A stretch of DNA of 64,000 nt from positions 1-64,000 of the forward strand of contig NZ_FXWP01000022.1 in assembly GCF_900184035.1 (NCBI RefSeq), given 5' to 3'. The position numbers and the translations under genes are program-made. How positions within the stretch are numbered: the first letter of the stretch is position 1; every line of letters starts with the position of its first letter. This DNA is from Kosakonia pseudosacchari. Its GTDB lineage: Bacteria; Pseudomonadota; Gammaproteobacteria; Enterobacterales; Enterobacteriaceae. This document shows, in pieces, positions 43,728 to 53,760 of this stretch. The notes below the pieces were generated by a model. The model had not been told where the DNA came from. It did not search any database and saw nothing but the letters and a program-made list of their open reading frames with translations.

Positions 43728-44666
43728 TCACCAGTTTCCCGATGCGCCGCCGCCGTCACTCGACCCGCCGCCACCGTTGGAATTATCGCTACTGCTATGG
43801 CTGGAATTCTCGCTGCTGGTGTAAGTGGTTGTGTCGGTACTTATCTCGCTTCCACGAGAATAAGTGAGCTGCCTGCTCTCATGATATTTTTGCCGGCCTG
43901 CGGCGGTAAGCCGCTGCGGGTAAATCAACCATACGCACAACATCATCAGCAAGATAAAAGCGGGCACGGCAGCGCAGAATATCGTAAAAGGCAGCAGCAA
44001 AGGGTTTTGCTCACTGTAAGCGAACAATATCACGGCCAGAGGGCAGGCGATAAGAAACAGCCCTGCCAGCGTGCGGATTTTGCCCTTAACCGTCAGGACA
44101 ATGATGACCACCGCCAACATTAGTAAACTCTTCCACAGAGAAAACCAGGTGGCCATTTGCTCGAAAAACGAAGGGGGTTGTGCTTTGGGCAGGGGCTGGC
44201 TGGCAAGCACGGTGCTGATCCCCTCAACGCCGCGCACGATTCCGCTATTCAGGTCATTCTGCCGGAAGGCTGGAAGCATATATTCATCAATAATTTGCTT
44301 TGCCAGCGCGTTGGTTAACATATCTTCAAGACCGCTTCCCACCTCGATACGCACTTTTCTGTCCTGCCAGGCGACCAGCACCAACACGCCGTCATTACGC
44401 GTAGCATCGCCGGGTTGCCAGCGGTTAAAAACCGCGTTGGCAAACTGTTCAATGGTTTCGCCATGGGTCGTGGGTATCAGCAGTACGACGGTTTGCGTAC
44501 CCGTGCGGGCATTCAGATCGCTCACCTGCTGAATAAGCGCTTTACGCTGCCAGAGGCTTAATTGAGATTCGGGATCGTTAACCACGCCATTCATCGGTGG
44601 AACAGGCACAGCCAGCGCCGGAAGGGTAAAACTCAGCACCAGCAGCAGTGCCAGTATGCGCGCCAT
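43728..44666 (-). CDS. ygcG: TPM-domain membrane protein YgcG
   Basis: This 312-aa protein has a signal peptide (about 1-18, ending PALA), a TPM domain in the periplasm (about 30-150, with RTGTQTVVLLIPTT and RNDGVLVLVAWQDRK), two or three membrane spans (about 175-250), and a Ser/Gly-rich tail ending GGGASGNW, as in other TPM proteins. The start follows AAGGA by 8 nt; the much longer frame upstream is noncoding. Function unknown; TPM proteins have been linked to phosphatase or membrane maintenance roles. Confidence 0.85.
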   Translation of the reverse strand: MARILALLLVLSFTLPALAVPVPPMNGVVNDPESQLSLWQRKALIQQVSDLNARTGTQTVVLLIPTTHGETIEQFANAVFNRWQPGDATRNDGVLVLVAWQDRKVRIEVGSGLEDMLTNALAKQIIDEYMLPAFRQNDLNSGIVRGVEGISTVLASQPLPKAQPPSFFEQMATWFSLWKSLLMLAVVIIVLTVKGKIRTLAGLFLIACPLAVILFAYSEQNPLLLPFTIFCAAVPAFILLMMLCVWLIYPQRLTAAGRQKYHESRQLTYSRGSEISTDTTTYTSSENSSHSSSDNSNGGGGSSDGGGASGNW

Positions 44667-44864
44667 TTGCATCATCCTTGCGGGGCAACTCAGGGAAATA
44701 ACCCTCATAGAATAGCGGTTGATAGCAGGTAATGACAATTTGCCATAACTGATAGTTTTCATTATCAGCGGCTTAAATAGTCCGCCGTGCGCGGCGCAAA
44801 TGGCACATGATCCCCCGCGGGTTATCTGCAATAATGGCGTTTTTCCCCGGTAATAAGAGTGACG

Positions 44865-45536
44865 ATGCAGTACCCGATTAACGAGATGTTCCAGACCCTG
44901 CAAGGCGAGGGTTACTTCACCGGCGTTCCCGCCATTTTTATTCGTTTACAGGGATGCCCGGTTGGTTGCGCCTGGTGCGATACCAAACACACCTGGGATA
45001 AGCTCGCGGATCGGGAGGTTTCGCTGTACAGCATTCTCGCGAAGACTAAAGAGAGCGACAAATGGGGCGCGGCAAGCAGCGAAGATCTGCTCGCTATTAT
45101 CCAGCGCCAGGGATGGACAGCACGCCATGTGGTGATTACCGGCGGTGAGCCCTGCATTCACGATCTCACGGCATTAACCACGCTGCTGGAGCACAATGGT
45201 TTTAGCTGTCAGATTGAAACCAGCGGCACGCACGACGTTCGTACGTCGCACGCCACCTGGGTCACCGTATCGCCGAAAGTGAATATGCGCGGCGGTTATA
45301 ATGTCCTTCAGCAGGCGCTGGAACGCGCCGATGAGATTAAGCACCCTGTTGGCCGCCTGCGCGATATTGAAGCGCTGGACGAGCTTCTGGCGCAGCTGCA
45401 CGATGATAAGCAGCGGGTGATCGCCCTGCAGCCGATAAGCCAGAAAGAGGATGCGACACGCTTGTGTATTGAAACCTGTATCGCCCGCAACTGGCGGCTG
45501 TCGATGCAGACGCACAAATATCTCAATATTGCTTAA
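44865..45536 (+). CDS. queE: 7-carboxy-7-deazaguanine synthase
   Basis: This 223-aa radical-SAM enzyme converts 6-carboxytetrahydropterin to 7-carboxy-7-deazaguanine in queuosine synthesis. The cluster cysteines lie in CPVGCAWC (CxxxCxxC), followed by VITGGEPCIHD. The ATG at 44865 gives MQYPINEMF as in E. coli. QueD, the preceding enzyme, is encoded 1.1 kb away. Confidence 0.96.
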   Translation: MQYPINEMFQTLQGEGYFTGVPAIFIRLQGCPVGCAWCDTKHTWDKLADREVSLYSILAKTKESDKWGAASSEDLLAIIQRQGWTARHVVITGGEPCIHDLTALTTLLEHNGFSCQIETSGTHDVRTSHATWVTVSPKVNMRGGYNVLQQALERADEIKHPVGRLRDIEALDELLAQLHDDKQRVIALQPISQKEDATRLCIETCIARNWRLSMQTHKYLNIA

Positions 45537-45540
45537 TACA

Positions 45541-45563
45541 AACCCGCCGCTGGCGGGTTTTTT
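45541..45563 (+). terminator. Terminator of queE
   Basis: The stem AACCCGCC/GGCGGGTT has a 3-nt loop and a run of Ts, starting 4 nt after the stop. Confidence 0.9.
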
Positions 45564-45768
45564 CATGCCGAAAGGGAAAACAAAGTGATTATTCCGAAGT
45601 GAATTCTCGTGATAATTTTACTTTGACCTCTATCAAAGGTTATTTTATTTATCTGTGTATTTTACTTCTCTGCGCCAGAAAACGTGCATTCTTAATATTT
45701 AAATATTGCAAGCGTCGCTTCGTTATTACGGAGTGTCGCTTTTTTCTAAAAGGATTTTGGAACACGCA

Positions 45769-46554
45769 ATGTCAATGAGATCAATTAATAATTTTTCACT
45801 GGACTTTTTCTCCTTGCAGGGAAAAACCGCTATTGTCACCGGCGGTAATAGTGGATTAGGACAGGCATTTTCCGTTGCGCTGGCAAAAGCCGGGGCTAAT
45901 GTTTTTATTCCGGCGATTACTTCGGACGGTGGGGAAACAGAAGAAGCCATTAAACAGCAGGGCGTAGATGTTGAATTTATGGAAGTGGATATTACCGCCG
46001 AAGGGGCGCCGAAAAAGATCATCAGCGCCTGTTGCGAGCGATTTGGCACGGTAGATATTCTGGTTAATAATGCGGGCATCTGCAAAATGAATAATGTCTG
46101 GGCGTTTAATCGTGCTGACTGGGATCCGATGATTAATGTGAATCTAACGGCGGCCTTTGAATTATGTCACGAAGCAGCAAAAGTGATGGCGAAAAACCTG
46201 CGTGGCAAAATTATCAATATTTGCTCGGTGCGTTCATTTTTAGGCCAGCAAGGATCGCCCGCTTATTCCGCGACAAAACATGCGCTCGCCGGTTTAACAA
46301 AAGCCTATTGTGACGAATTAGCGCAATTTAATATTCAGGTAAACGGTATTGCGCCGGGATATTTCTCCACAGATATCACGCAAATAATTCGTAACGATCG
46401 CAAGCAATATAAATGGGGAATTGATCACACACCGGCTATGCGCTGGGGAGATACGCAGGATTTAATGGGCGCGGTAATTTTTCTCGCCAGCCGCGCCTCG
46501 GATTATGTGAATGGTCATTTGCTGGTCGTCGATGGCGGCTATCTGGTGCGTTAA
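45769..46554 (+). CDS. ygcW: Short-chain dehydrogenase YgcW
   Basis: This 261-aa classical SDR has TGGNSGLGQAF for cofactor binding, LVNNAGIC, and the catalytic Ser/Tyr/Lys (SVRSF..., PAYSATKHAL). Length equals E. coli YgcW. Substrate unknown, though related enzymes oxidise sugar acids such as gluconate. In E. coli several genes (ygcN to ygcU, yqcE, ygcE) surround it; here it stands alone between queE and queD. The upstream DNA is AT-rich. Confidence 0.85.
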   Translation: MSMRSINNFSLDFFSLQGKTAIVTGGNSGLGQAFSVALAKAGANVFIPAITSDGGETEEAIKQQGVDVEFMEVDITAEGAPKKIISACCERFGTVDILVNNAGICKMNNVWAFNRADWDPMINVNLTAAFELCHEAAKVMAKNLRGKIINICSVRSFLGQQGSPAYSATKHALAGLTKAYCDELAQFNIQVNGIAPGYFSTDITQIIRNDRKQYKWGIDHTPAMRWGDTQDLMGAVIFLASRASDYVNGHLLVVDGGYLVR

Positions 46555-46652
46555 ACAGACTGCCCTCTGTGAGGGGAGCAGATAACGAGTGGGCACCTGT
46601 GCTGTCAACCTGCAGGCCTGGTCGGCTTGCAGGTTGGCGGTACGACAGTAAT

Positions 46653-47015
46653 TTATTCGCCGCGATAAACGCAGCCTGCCGTGCAGGTCTCTTTTACCAT
46701 CACCGCGCTCAGCAGCGGCACCACCGGTTTCATCTGATCCCAAATCCATTTCGCCAGCACTTCGCTGGTGGGGTTTTCCAGCCCCGGGATCTCATTTAAA
46801 TAGTAGTGATCCAGGCGTTCGTAAAGTGGTTTAAACGCGGCTTTCAGTTCGGCGAAGTCCATTATCCAGCCGGTATAAGGATCCACCTCGCCGGTGATCT
46901 CCAGGCGCACCATAAACGAGTGACCATGCAGACGACCGCATTTGTGCCCCTGCGGAACATGCGGCAGGTGATGCGCGGCTTCGAAAGTGAAATCTTTAAA
47001 CAACGTGGTCGACAT
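46653..47015 (-). CDS. queD: 6-carboxy-5,6,7,8-tetrahydropterin synthase
   Basis: This 120-aa PTPS-family enzyme converts dihydroneopterin triphosphate to 6-carboxytetrahydropterin. Zinc histidines are His16 (AAHHLPH) and the pair in RLHGHSF, with the catalytic Cys in HKCGR. It is divergent from cysJ, as in E. coli. Confidence 0.96.
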   Translation of the reverse strand: MSTTLFKDFTFEAAHHLPHVPQGHKCGRLHGHSFMVRLEITGEVDPYTGWIMDFAELKAAFKPLYERLDHYYLNEIPGLENPTSEVLAKWIWDQMKPVVPLLSAVMVKETCTAGCVYRGE

Positions 47016-47370
47016 AATGAACTCTCAGGCTTACAAAAAACCGCCGCATGGTAGCGGAAATGACCTTTTTTAGCATTAATTAAAATCACTAAAAGCGGTT
47101 ATGGCAGAAGCTAAGCCGCGATACATTCATTTTGTGAATATAATTCAATGAGTTATTTAACCTGTTTTAGTGTTAACAACTATAACTAAAACAGGTTAGT
47201 TCTTTTGGTTATTTGTTATTTCCAACCTTTCTTTAATTGTTATTATCCCCACCGTTAACCTTAGTTTCACTTCACTTTTTTAAAATGATATCCCATGGAT
47301 TTCGCGGCATTGGCGCGTTCACAAGCTGCGCGAAAGACGAAAGGGAATTGCTACTGGAACAATACGACGC
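47016..47370. other. 355-bp divergent queD-cysJ promoter region
   Basis: AT-rich region that must hold the queD promoter and the CysB-dependent cysJ promoter. A long dyad at 47159-47197 is its most striking feature. No gene seen. Confidence 0.6.
47159..47197. repeat. 13-bp perfect inverted repeat in the queD-cysJ region
   Basis: AACCTGTTTTAGT and its exact complement ACTAAAACAGGTT flank a 13-nt centre. It lies upstream of both genes, so it is not their terminator, and no U-run follows on either strand. A protein-binding dyad is most likely. Confidence 0.6.
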
Positions 47371-49176
47371 ATGACGACCCAGGTCCCACCTTCCGCGTTG
47401 CTTCCGCTTAATCCGGAGCAACTGGCGCGCCTCCAGGCGGCCACCACTGATTTAACACCCACCCAGCTCGCCTGGGTTTCCGGCTATTTCTGGGGCGTGC
47501 TGAATCAGCAGCCGGCCGGCGCGGTTGTCGCTGCACCACCGGTCGCAGAAGCGTCCTCTATTACGCTGATTTCCGCTTCGCAAACCGGTAACGCCCGCCG
47601 TGTAGCCGAAGCGCTGCGCGATGATTTATTGGCCGCGAAACTCAATGTCACGCTGGTCAACGCGGGCGACTACAAATTCAAACAGATAGCGAATGAGAAA
47701 CTGCTGATCGTCGTTGCCTCAACGCAGGGTGAAGGGGACGCGCCGGAAGAAGCCGTTGCGCTGCATAAATTCCTGTTCTCGAAAAAAGCGCCAAAACTGG
47801 ATGGCACCGCCTTTGCGGTCTTCGGTCTGGGCGACACCTCGTATGAGTTTTTCTGCCAGGCCGGGAAAGATTTCGACAGCAAGCTGGCGGAGCTGGGTGC
47901 TGAACGTCTGCTGGATCGCGTCGATGCCGATGTCGAATACCAGGCCGCCGCCACAGAATGGCGCTCCCGTGTGGTCGAGGTGCTGAAAGCCCGTGCGCCA
48001 GCCTCTTCGCCTGCGCAAGCCGCTGTTGCCGCCAGCGGCGCGGTGAATGAAATCGTCTCCAGCCCCTACACCAAAGAAGCACCGCTTAGCGCAAGCCTGT
48101 CGGTTAATCAGAAAATCACCGGGCGCAATTCAGAAAAAGATGTGCGTCATATCGAAATCGATTTGGGTGATTCTGGTTTGCGTTACCAGCCGGGCGATGC
48201 GCTCGGCGTCTGGTATCAGAACGATCCGGCACTGGTTAAAGAGCTGGTTGAACTGCTGTGGCTGAAAGGCGATGAGCCCGTCACGGTCGATGGCAAAACC
48301 CTGCCGCTCGCACAAGCGTTGCAGTGGCATTTCGAATTGACGGTTAACACCGCCAATATCGTGGAAAATTACGCCACCCTGACGCGCAGCGAATCATTGC
48401 TGCCGCTGGTTGGCGACAAAGCACAGTTGCAGCACTACGCCGCGACCACACCGATTGTCGACATGGTGCGTTTCTCTCCGGCGCAGCTGGATGCGGACGC
48501 GCTGATTGGCCTGCTGCGCCCGCTGACGCCGCGCCTTTACTCCATTGCCTCTTCGCAGGCGGAAGTAGAGAGCGAAGTGCATATCACCGTCGGCGTGGTG
48601 CGTTATGACGTCGAAGGCCGCGCCCGCGCGGGCGGTGCCTCCAGCTTCCTCGCCGATCGCGTAGAAGAAGAGGGCGAAGTTCGGGTGTTTATCGAGCATA
48701 ACGATAATTTCCGCCTTCCCGCCAACCCGGAAACACCGGTGATCATGATTGGGCCGGGCACCGGTATCGCGCCGTTCCGCGCCTTTATGCAGCAGCGCGC
48801 CGCCGATGAAGCGCCAGGTAAAAACTGGCTGTTCTTTGGCAACCCGCACTTTACCGAAGATTTCCTCTACCAGGTTGAATGGCAGCGCTATGTAAAAGAG
48901 GGCGTGCTTAATCGTATTGATTTGGCCTGGTCCCGCGATCAAAAAGAAAAAATTTACGTACAAGACAAACTGCGCGAACAGGGCGCGGAGCTGTGGCGCT
49001 GGATCAACGACGGCGCGCACATTTATGTCTGCGGCGACGCCAATCGCATGGCGAAAGACGTTGAGCAGGCTTTACTGGATGTGATTGCCGAATTTGGTGG
49101 CATGGACACCGAAGCGGCGGATGAATTTTTAAGTGAGCTGCGCGTTGAGCGCCGTTATCAGCGAGATGTCTACTAA
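47371..49176 (+). CDS. cysJ: Sulfite reductase flavoprotein alpha subunit
   Basis: This 601-aa diflavin reductase passes electrons from NADPH through FAD and FMN to CysI. The flavodoxin domain (about 60-205) has [15 protein letters not shown]. The FAD domain has [17 protein letters not shown], and the NADP domain [16 protein letters not shown]. It ends RRYQRDVY. The stop overlaps the cysI start by 1 nt. Confidence 0.97.
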   Translation: MTTQVPPSALLPLNPEQLARLQAATTDLTPTQLAWVSGYFWGVLNQQPAGAVVAAPPVAEASSITLISASQTGNARRVAEALRDDLLAAKLNVTLVNAGDYKFKQIANEKLLIVVASTQGEGDAPEEAVALHKFLFSKKAPKLDGTAFAVFGLGDTSYEFFCQAGKDFDSKLAELGAERLLDRVDADVEYQAAATEWRSRVVEVLKARAPASSPAQAAVAASGAVNEIVSSPYTKEAPLSASLSVNQKITGRNSEKDVRHIEIDLGDSGLRYQPGDALGVWYQNDPALVKELVELLWLKGDEPVTVDGKTLPLAQALQWHFELTVNTANIVENYATLTRSESLLPLVGDKAQLQHYAATTPIVDMVRFSPAQLDADALIGLLRPLTPRLYSIASSQAEVESEVHITVGVVRYDVEGRARAGGASSFLADRVEEEGEVRVFIEHNDNFRLPANPETPVIMIGPGTGIAPFRAFMQQRAADEAPGKNWLFFGNPHFTEDFLYQVEWQRYVKEGVLNRIDLAWSRDQKEKIYVQDKLREQGAELWRWINDGAHIYVCGDANRMAKDVEQALLDVIAEFGGMDTEAADEFLSELRVERRYQRDVY

Positions 49177-50888
49177 TGAGCGAAAAACACCCAGGCCCAC
49201 TGGTGGTCGAAGGCAAACTGACCGACGCCGAACGTATGAAACGCGAAAGCAACTACCTGCGCGGTACGATTGCTGAAGATCTGCATGACGGTCTGACCGG
49301 CGGCTTCAACGGCGACAACTTTCTGCTGATCCGTTTTCACGGTATGTATCAGCAAGACGATCGCGATATCCGCGCCGAGCGTGCCGAGCAGAAGCTGGAA
49401 CCGCGCCACGCGATGATGCTGCGTTGCCGTCTGCCAGGGGGCGTCATCACCACCAAACAGTGGCAGGCGATTGATCAATTCGCCCATGACAACACGATCT
49501 ACGGCAGCATCCGCCTGACCAACCGTCAGACCTTCCAGTTTCACGGCATTCTGAAAAAATATGTGAAACCGGCGCACCAGATGCTGCACGCCGTTGGGCT
49601 GGACGCGCTGGCGACCGCCAACGACATGAACCGTAACGTGCTCTGTACCTCGAACCCGTACGAATCTGAACTGCACGCTGAAGCTTACGAATGGGCGAAA
49701 AAGATCTCTGAACATCTGCTGCCGCGCACGCGCGCTTACGCCGAGATCTGGCTCGATCAGGAAAAAGTGGCGACCACCGATGAAGAGCCAATCTTAGGCC
49801 AGACTTACTTGCCGCGTAAGTTCAAAACCACGGTGGTTATTCCGCCGCAGAACGATATCGATCTGCACGCCAACGACATGAACTTCGTGGCGATTGCGGA
49901 AAACGGCAAGCTGGTGGGCTTTAACCTGCTGGTGGGCGGCGGTCTGTCTATCGAGCATGGCAACAAGAAAACCTACGCCCGCACGGCGAGCGAATTCGGT
50001 TATCTGCCGCTGGAACACACGCTGGCCGTCGCCGAAGCGGTGGTTACCACCCAGCGCGACTGGGGCAACCGTACCGATCGTAAAAACGCCAAAACCAAAT
50101 ACACCCTTGAGCGCGTTGGCGTCGAGACGTTCAAAGCGGAAGTGGAGCGCCGCGCCGGGATCAAGTTTGAACCGATCCGCCCGTACGAATTTACCGGCCG
50201 TGGTGATCGCATCGGTTGGGTGAAAGGTATCGACAACAAATGGCACCTGACGCTGTTTATTGAAAACGGTCGTATTCTGGATTATCCGGGACGGCCGCTG
50301 AAAACCGGCCTGCTGGAAATTGCCAAAATCCACAAAGGCGAGTTTCGCATTACGGCTAACCAGAACCTGATCATCGCCGGTGTGCCGGAAAGTCAGAAAG
50401 CGAAGATTGAAAAACTGGCGCGCAGCCACGGACTGATGGACGCGGTAAAACCGCAGCGCGAAAACTCCATGGCCTGCGTGTCGTTCCCGACCTGCCCGCT
50501 GGCGATGGCGGAAGCCGAGCGTTTCCTGCCTTCGTTTGTCGATAAAGTCGAAGCGGTAATGGAAAAACATGGCGTCGGCGACGATCACATTGTACTGCGT
50601 GTGACCGGCTGCCCGAACGGCTGCGGTCGTGCGATGCTGGCGGAAATCGGCCTGGTCGGCAAAGCGCCAGGACGCTATAACTTGCATATCGGCGGTAATC
50701 GCAGTGGTACACGTATTCCGCGCATGTACCGTGAAAACATTACTGAAGCCGAAATCCTTGGCGCTATCGACGAGCTGGTAGCCCGCTGGGCGCATGAGCG
50801 GGAAGAGGGCGAAGGTTTTGGCGACTTCACCATCCGCGCGGGAATTATTCGCCCGGTGCTCGATCCGGCGCGGGATTTCTGGGAATAA
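49176..50888 (+). CDS. cysI: Sulfite reductase hemoprotein beta subunit
   Basis: This 570-aa siroheme/4Fe-4S subunit reduces sulfite to sulfide with six electrons. The four cluster cysteines lie in [15 protein letters not shown] and [11 protein letters not shown] near residues 434-483. Two ferredoxin-like repeats precede the metal regions. Full E. coli length; it shares one base with cysJ. Confidence 0.97.
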   Translation: MSEKHPGPLVVEGKLTDAERMKRESNYLRGTIAEDLHDGLTGGFNGDNFLLIRFHGMYQQDDRDIRAERAEQKLEPRHAMMLRCRLPGGVITTKQWQAIDQFAHDNTIYGSIRLTNRQTFQFHGILKKYVKPAHQMLHAVGLDALATANDMNRNVLCTSNPYESELHAEAYEWAKKISEHLLPRTRAYAEIWLDQEKVATTDEEPILGQTYLPRKFKTTVVIPPQNDIDLHANDMNFVAIAENGKLVGFNLLVGGGLSIEHGNKKTYARTASEFGYLPLEHTLAVAEAVVTTQRDWGNRTDRKNAKTKYTLERVGVETFKAEVERRAGIKFEPIRPYEFTGRGDRIGWVKGIDNKWHLTLFIENGRILDYPGRPLKTGLLEIAKIHKGEFRITANQNLIIAGVPESQKAKIEKLARSHGLMDAVKPQRENSMACVSFPTCPLAMAEAERFLPSFVDKVEAVMEKHGVGDDHIVLRVTGCPNGCGRAMLAEIGLVGKAPGRYNLHIGGNRSGTRIPRMYRENITEAEILGAIDELVARWAHEREEGEGFGDFTIRAGIIRPVLDPARDFWE

Positions 50889-50898
50889 CGCCTGAATC

Positions 50899-50922
50899 CT
50901 TCCTCCCCGCTCGGGGAGGAAG
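50899..50922 (+). terminator. Hairpin between cysI and cysH
   Basis: An 11-bp stem CTTCCTCCCCG/CGGGGAGGAAG with a 2-nt loop and no T-run. Within an operon it more likely protects or attenuates the cysJI mRNA. Confidence 0.5.
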
Positions 50923-50942
50923 AGGTGATAAGAGAGGTCAAT

Positions 50943-51677
50943 ATGTCCGTACTCGATCTGAACGCGCTAAACGAGCTGCCCAAAGTAGACCGCATACTGC
51001 AGCTTTCTGAAACCAACGCGCAGCTTGAGAAACTCAGTGCTGAAGAGCGTGTCGCCTGGGCGCTGGAAAATCTGCCGGGGGAATATGTGCTCTCCTCAAG
51101 CTTTGGTATTCAGGCGGCGGTGAGCCTGCACCTGGTAAACCAGGTGCGCCCGGATATCCCGGTGATCCTTACCGATACCGGTTATCTGTTCCCGGAAACC
51201 TATCAGTTTATCGACGAGCTAACGGACAAGCTCAAGCTGAACCTGAAAATCTACCGCGCCGAACAAAGCCCGGCCTGGCAGGAAGCCCGCTACGGCAAGC
51301 TGTGGGAGCAGGGCGTTGAAGGGATTGAAAAATACAACCACATCAACAAAGTTGAGCCGATGAACCGTGCGCTGGCCGAACTGAACGCGAAAACCTGGTT
51401 TGCCGGGCTGCGCCGCGAGCAATCCGGTAGCCGCGCCACGCTGCCGGTGCTGGCTATTCAGCGCGGCGTGTTCAAAGTGCTGCCGATCATCGACTGGGAT
51501 AACCGCACGGTTTACCAGTACCTGCAAAAACACGGGCTGAACTACCATCCGCTGTGGGATCAGGGCTACCTTTCCGTGGGCGACACGCACACCACCCGCA
51601 AATGGGAGCCTGGCATGGCAGAAGAAGAGACCCGCTTCTTTGGCCTGAAACGCGAATGCGGGCTGCACGAAGGTTAA
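50943..51677 (+). CDS. cysH: Phosphoadenosine phosphosulfate (PAPS) reductase
   Basis: This 244-aa enzyme reduces PAPS to sulfite using thioredoxin or glutaredoxin. The P-loop-like [14 protein letters not shown] and the C-terminal redox Cys in ECGLHEG are present. The start gives the [11 protein letters not shown] terminus of the E. coli protein. Last gene of cysJIH. Confidence 0.97.
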   Translation: MSVLDLNALNELPKVDRILQLSETNAQLEKLSAEERVAWALENLPGEYVLSSSFGIQAAVSLHLVNQVRPDIPVILTDTGYLFPETYQFIDELTDKLKLNLKIYRAEQSPAWQEARYGKLWEQGVEGIEKYNHINKVEPMNRALAELNAKTWFAGLRREQSGSRATLPVLAIQRGVFKVLPIIDWDNRTVYQYLQKHGLNYHPLWDQGYLSVGDTHTTRKWEPGMAEEETRFFGLKRECGLHEG

Positions 51678-51683
51678 TGTTCG

Positions 51684-51710
51684 CCCTCTCCTTTACCGGA
51701 GAGGGTTTTT
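51684..51710 (+). terminator. Terminator of cysJIH
   Basis: An 8-bp stem CCCTCTCC/GGAGAGGG with a 6-nt loop and five Ts, 6 nt after cysH. It separates the cys operon from convergent hpxZ. Confidence 0.93.
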
Positions 51711-51711
51711 G

Positions 51712-52095
51712 TTACCCCATCACACTCACATGCGCCGCCACAATGCGCCAGCCCCACGGGAACTTCACCCAGGTCTGCATCTGGCGGCCAATTTTCTCGC
51801 TGTTTTCCCGCGTAAACTCTGTGCTCGCCACCGCCATATCATCGCCGAAGGTGGTGATGGTGGTATTGCGTAGCACGCGCTCAAGCCCGGCCGAAGGGCG
51901 AGCGTTGCGAAAATCGCGGATCGCGGCAATGCCATACAGGTTTTCGGTGGCGCCGTAACGCACCGTACGCGCGTCATCCCAGAACAGCTCGTCCAGCACA
52001 TCAATATCGTTGCTGATAAGCGCCTGCTCATAGCGGTAAAACGCGGTGGTCACTTCATTGAGGATCGCCGGGCGATCAACATTATCTCGGTTCAT
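51712..52095 (-). CDS. hpxZ: Oxalurate catabolism protein HpxZ (AtzH/SnoaL-like)
   Basis: This 127-aa protein has an NTF2/SnoaL-like fold (FYRYEQALISNDIDVLDELFWDDARTVR cut to its core DVLDELFWDD). It belongs to the AtzH-like group, in which AtzH of the cyanuric acid pathway hydrolyses a carboxylated urea. The start overlaps the hpxY stop (ATGA). Last gene of hpxWXYZ. Its reaction is not established; a helper hydrolase acting on a ureido or oxalyl intermediate is the best guess. Confidence 0.82.
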   Translation of the reverse strand: MNRDNVDRPAILNEVTTAFYRYEQALISNDIDVLDELFWDDARTVRYGATENLYGIAAIRDFRNARPSAGLERVLRNTTITTFGDDMAVASTEFTRENSEKIGRQMQTWVKFPWGWRIVAAHVSVMG

Positions 52096-53468
52096 GCTGC
52101 ATCCTGTAGGAAAAGAAGACCGGCCTGCTCCAGCCGCCAGGCGGCCTGTAAACAACGCGCTTCCTGCCAGGGCGCGCCAATAATCTGTACGCCTATCGGT
52201 AAACCGCTGGCGGTTTTCAGCGCCACGGTCACCACGGGCAAGCCAAGAAAGGAGATGGGCTGCGTCAGCATCCCCATGCTCGCTTTCACCGGCAAATCGA
52301 CACCATTGATATGCATGGTTTGTGCGCCAATCAGCGTGGCACAGCAGGGCGTTGCCGGGGCTAACAGCAGATCAACGTCATTGAATAGCGGCAGCGTTTT
52401 GTCGCGAAACCAGGCACGGAAACGCTGTGCCTGGGTGTACCAGGCCGAGGGCGTCATCGCGCCTGCCAGCAGGCGTTCGCGTGAGTTGGGTTCAAACGTA
52501 TCAGCATCGGTACGCAGGGCGGGTAAATAGTGGTTGCCGCCTTCCGCCGCCGACAGCAAAAACGCCGCCGTTCGCGCCAGTTCCGCTTCCGGCAGCGTTA
52601 TCGCATTGTCTGCGCCCAGCGCTCGCGCCACATGGGTCACGGCCTGACGCGCATTATCATCGCACCAGGTGGTGAAATACCCCTCCAGCACGGCGCAGCG
52701 CAGCCTGCTTTCCCCATACAACTGCGGCAAAGCGGCATCACTGGCGCGATCGGATTGCCAGCGATCGTCCGGATCGTGACCTTGCAACGCGTCATACACC
52801 TGGGTCAAATCCTCAACGCTACGCGCCAGCGGGCCGATATGATCGAGGCTGGCGACAAACGGATGGCTACCGCTGCGCGACAGGCGGCCAAATGTCGGTT
52901 TCAGCCCGTTAATACCGCACAGCGAAGCGGGCACGCGAATCGATCCATTGGTATCGCTGCCCAGCGAAAAATTGACCATCCCTGCGGCGACAGCCGCCGC
53001 TGAACCGCCGGACGAACCGCCTGCAATACGCTGCGGATCGCGCGGGTTGTGCGTTGCGCCGTAGTGGCTATTTTCGGTGGTAAAACCATAAGCGTAGGCA
53101 TCCATATTCAGCGCGCCAGCGAGCATCGCGCCCGCGCGTGTCAACTGGCGAAGCGCAAAAGCATCGGCCGTTGCGGGCGGTTGCTGGCTGAAGAGTTTCG
53201 CCCCGGCAAGCGTGGTGACACCTTCGATATCAAACAGGTTTTTCACCCCATATGGCACGCCCGCCAGCGCGGGCACTGCTTCGCCCTTCGCGATACGTTG
53301 GTCGATTTGCGCGGCCTCAGCCAGCATGCGCATAGCGGTGATGTCGGTAAAGGCGTTAATGCCCGGATTGTCGCGCTCAATGTACGCCAGCGTCTGCTGC
53401 GCCAGTTCGCTGGCGCTAAACGCTTTTTCCCGCAGACCGCGCTGAATATCAGCAATTGATAAATTCAT
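52092..53468 (-). CDS. hpxY: Amidase-signature protein HpxY (AtzE-like)
   Basis: This 458-aa amidase-signature enzyme has the Ser-Ser-Lys triad in [24 protein letters not shown] and [13 protein letters not shown]. It resembles AtzE, which works only with the small AtzG subunit; the upstream hpxX product is AtzG-like, so an HpxX-HpxY complex is expected. The likely substrate is oxalurate or a related amide in allantoin breakdown. The first 23 codons are part of a 101-bp tandem duplication, but this full copy is intact. Confidence 0.87.
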   Translation of the reverse strand: MNLSIADIQRGLREKAFSASELAQQTLAYIERDNPGINAFTDITAMRMLAEAAQIDQRIAKGEAVPALAGVPYGVKNLFDIEGVTTLAGAKLFSQQPPATADAFALRQLTRAGAMLAGALNMDAYAYGFTTENSHYGATHNPRDPQRIAGGSSGGSAAAVAAGMVNFSLGSDTNGSIRVPASLCGINGLKPTFGRLSRSGSHPFVASLDHIGPLARSVEDLTQVYDALQGHDPDDRWQSDRASDAALPQLYGESRLRCAVLEGYFTTWCDDNARQAVTHVARALGADNAITLPEAELARTAAFLLSAAEGGNHYLPALRTDADTFEPNSRERLLAGAMTPSAWYTQAQRFRAWFRDKTLPLFNDVDLLLAPATPCCATLIGAQTMHINGVDLPVKASMGMLTQPISFLGLPVVTVALKTASGLPIGVQIIGAPWQEARCLQAAWRLEQAGLLFLQDAA

Positions 53469-53602
53469 AACCGATACTCTCCTGCGCCTTGCTGGCGGTG
53501 AGCCAGTTTGCTGTCGCTAAACGCTTTTTTCCGCAGACCGCGCTGAATATCAGCAATTGATAAATTCATAACCGATACTCTCCTGCGCCTTCCTGGCGGT
53601 GC
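53401..53602. repeat. 101-bp tandem direct duplication at the hpxX-hpxY junction
   Basis: Unit A (53401-53501) and unit B (53502-53602) align without gaps and differ at about five positions (three near the unit start, two at the end). Each unit holds the last codons of hpxX, the overlapping TGA/ATG, and about the first 23 codons of hpxY. Confidence 0.95.
53465..53569 (-). other. 34-codon chimeric mini-ORF made by the duplication
   Basis: It starts at the duplicated hpxY ATG, overlapping the hpxX stop, and reads the hpxY N terminus ([13 protein letters not shown]). At the repeat junction it passes into the hpxX frame and ends GAGEYRL-stop, where that stop overlaps the true hpxY ATG. Both ATGA junctions and an AGGAGAG ribosome site are kept. 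It is probably a translational bridge, not a functional protein. Confidence 0.8.
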
Positions 53603-53754
53603 GGCAGTGTAAAGGCCATCAGCGGTTGCGCCATCGCTGCGATTCTGGCGAGCTGAATTTCCAGCTCGGCGCGGCGTGCGTCATCCAGCGGCACATTAAG
53701 CAGTTGCTCCATCAGCCGGATATAGGTCGGCCAGTCAAATGTGGTATTCATCAT
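53566..53754 (-). CDS. hpxX: Small protein HpxX (AtzG-like amidase partner)
   Basis: This 62-aa protein of the DUF4089/AtzG-like group is mostly helical (MEQLLNVPLDDARRAELEIQ) with a tail GAGEYRL. Such proteins lie next to AtzE-type amidases and form a complex with them. It starts 6 nt after hpxW (two ATGs in tandem; either may be used). Its stop originally overlapped the hpxY start; a duplication now inserts a mini-ORF. Confidence 0.83.
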   Translation of the reverse strand: MMNTTFDWPTYIRLMEQLLNVPLDDARRAELEIQLARIAAMAQPLMAFTLPHRQEGAGEYRL

Positions 53755-53760
53755 TGCCCC

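Noticed and set aside
52092-53468. hpxY as a pseudogene because of the duplication
   Set aside because: The duplication lies upstream of the full-length copy; hpxY reads through intact with all catalytic motifs.
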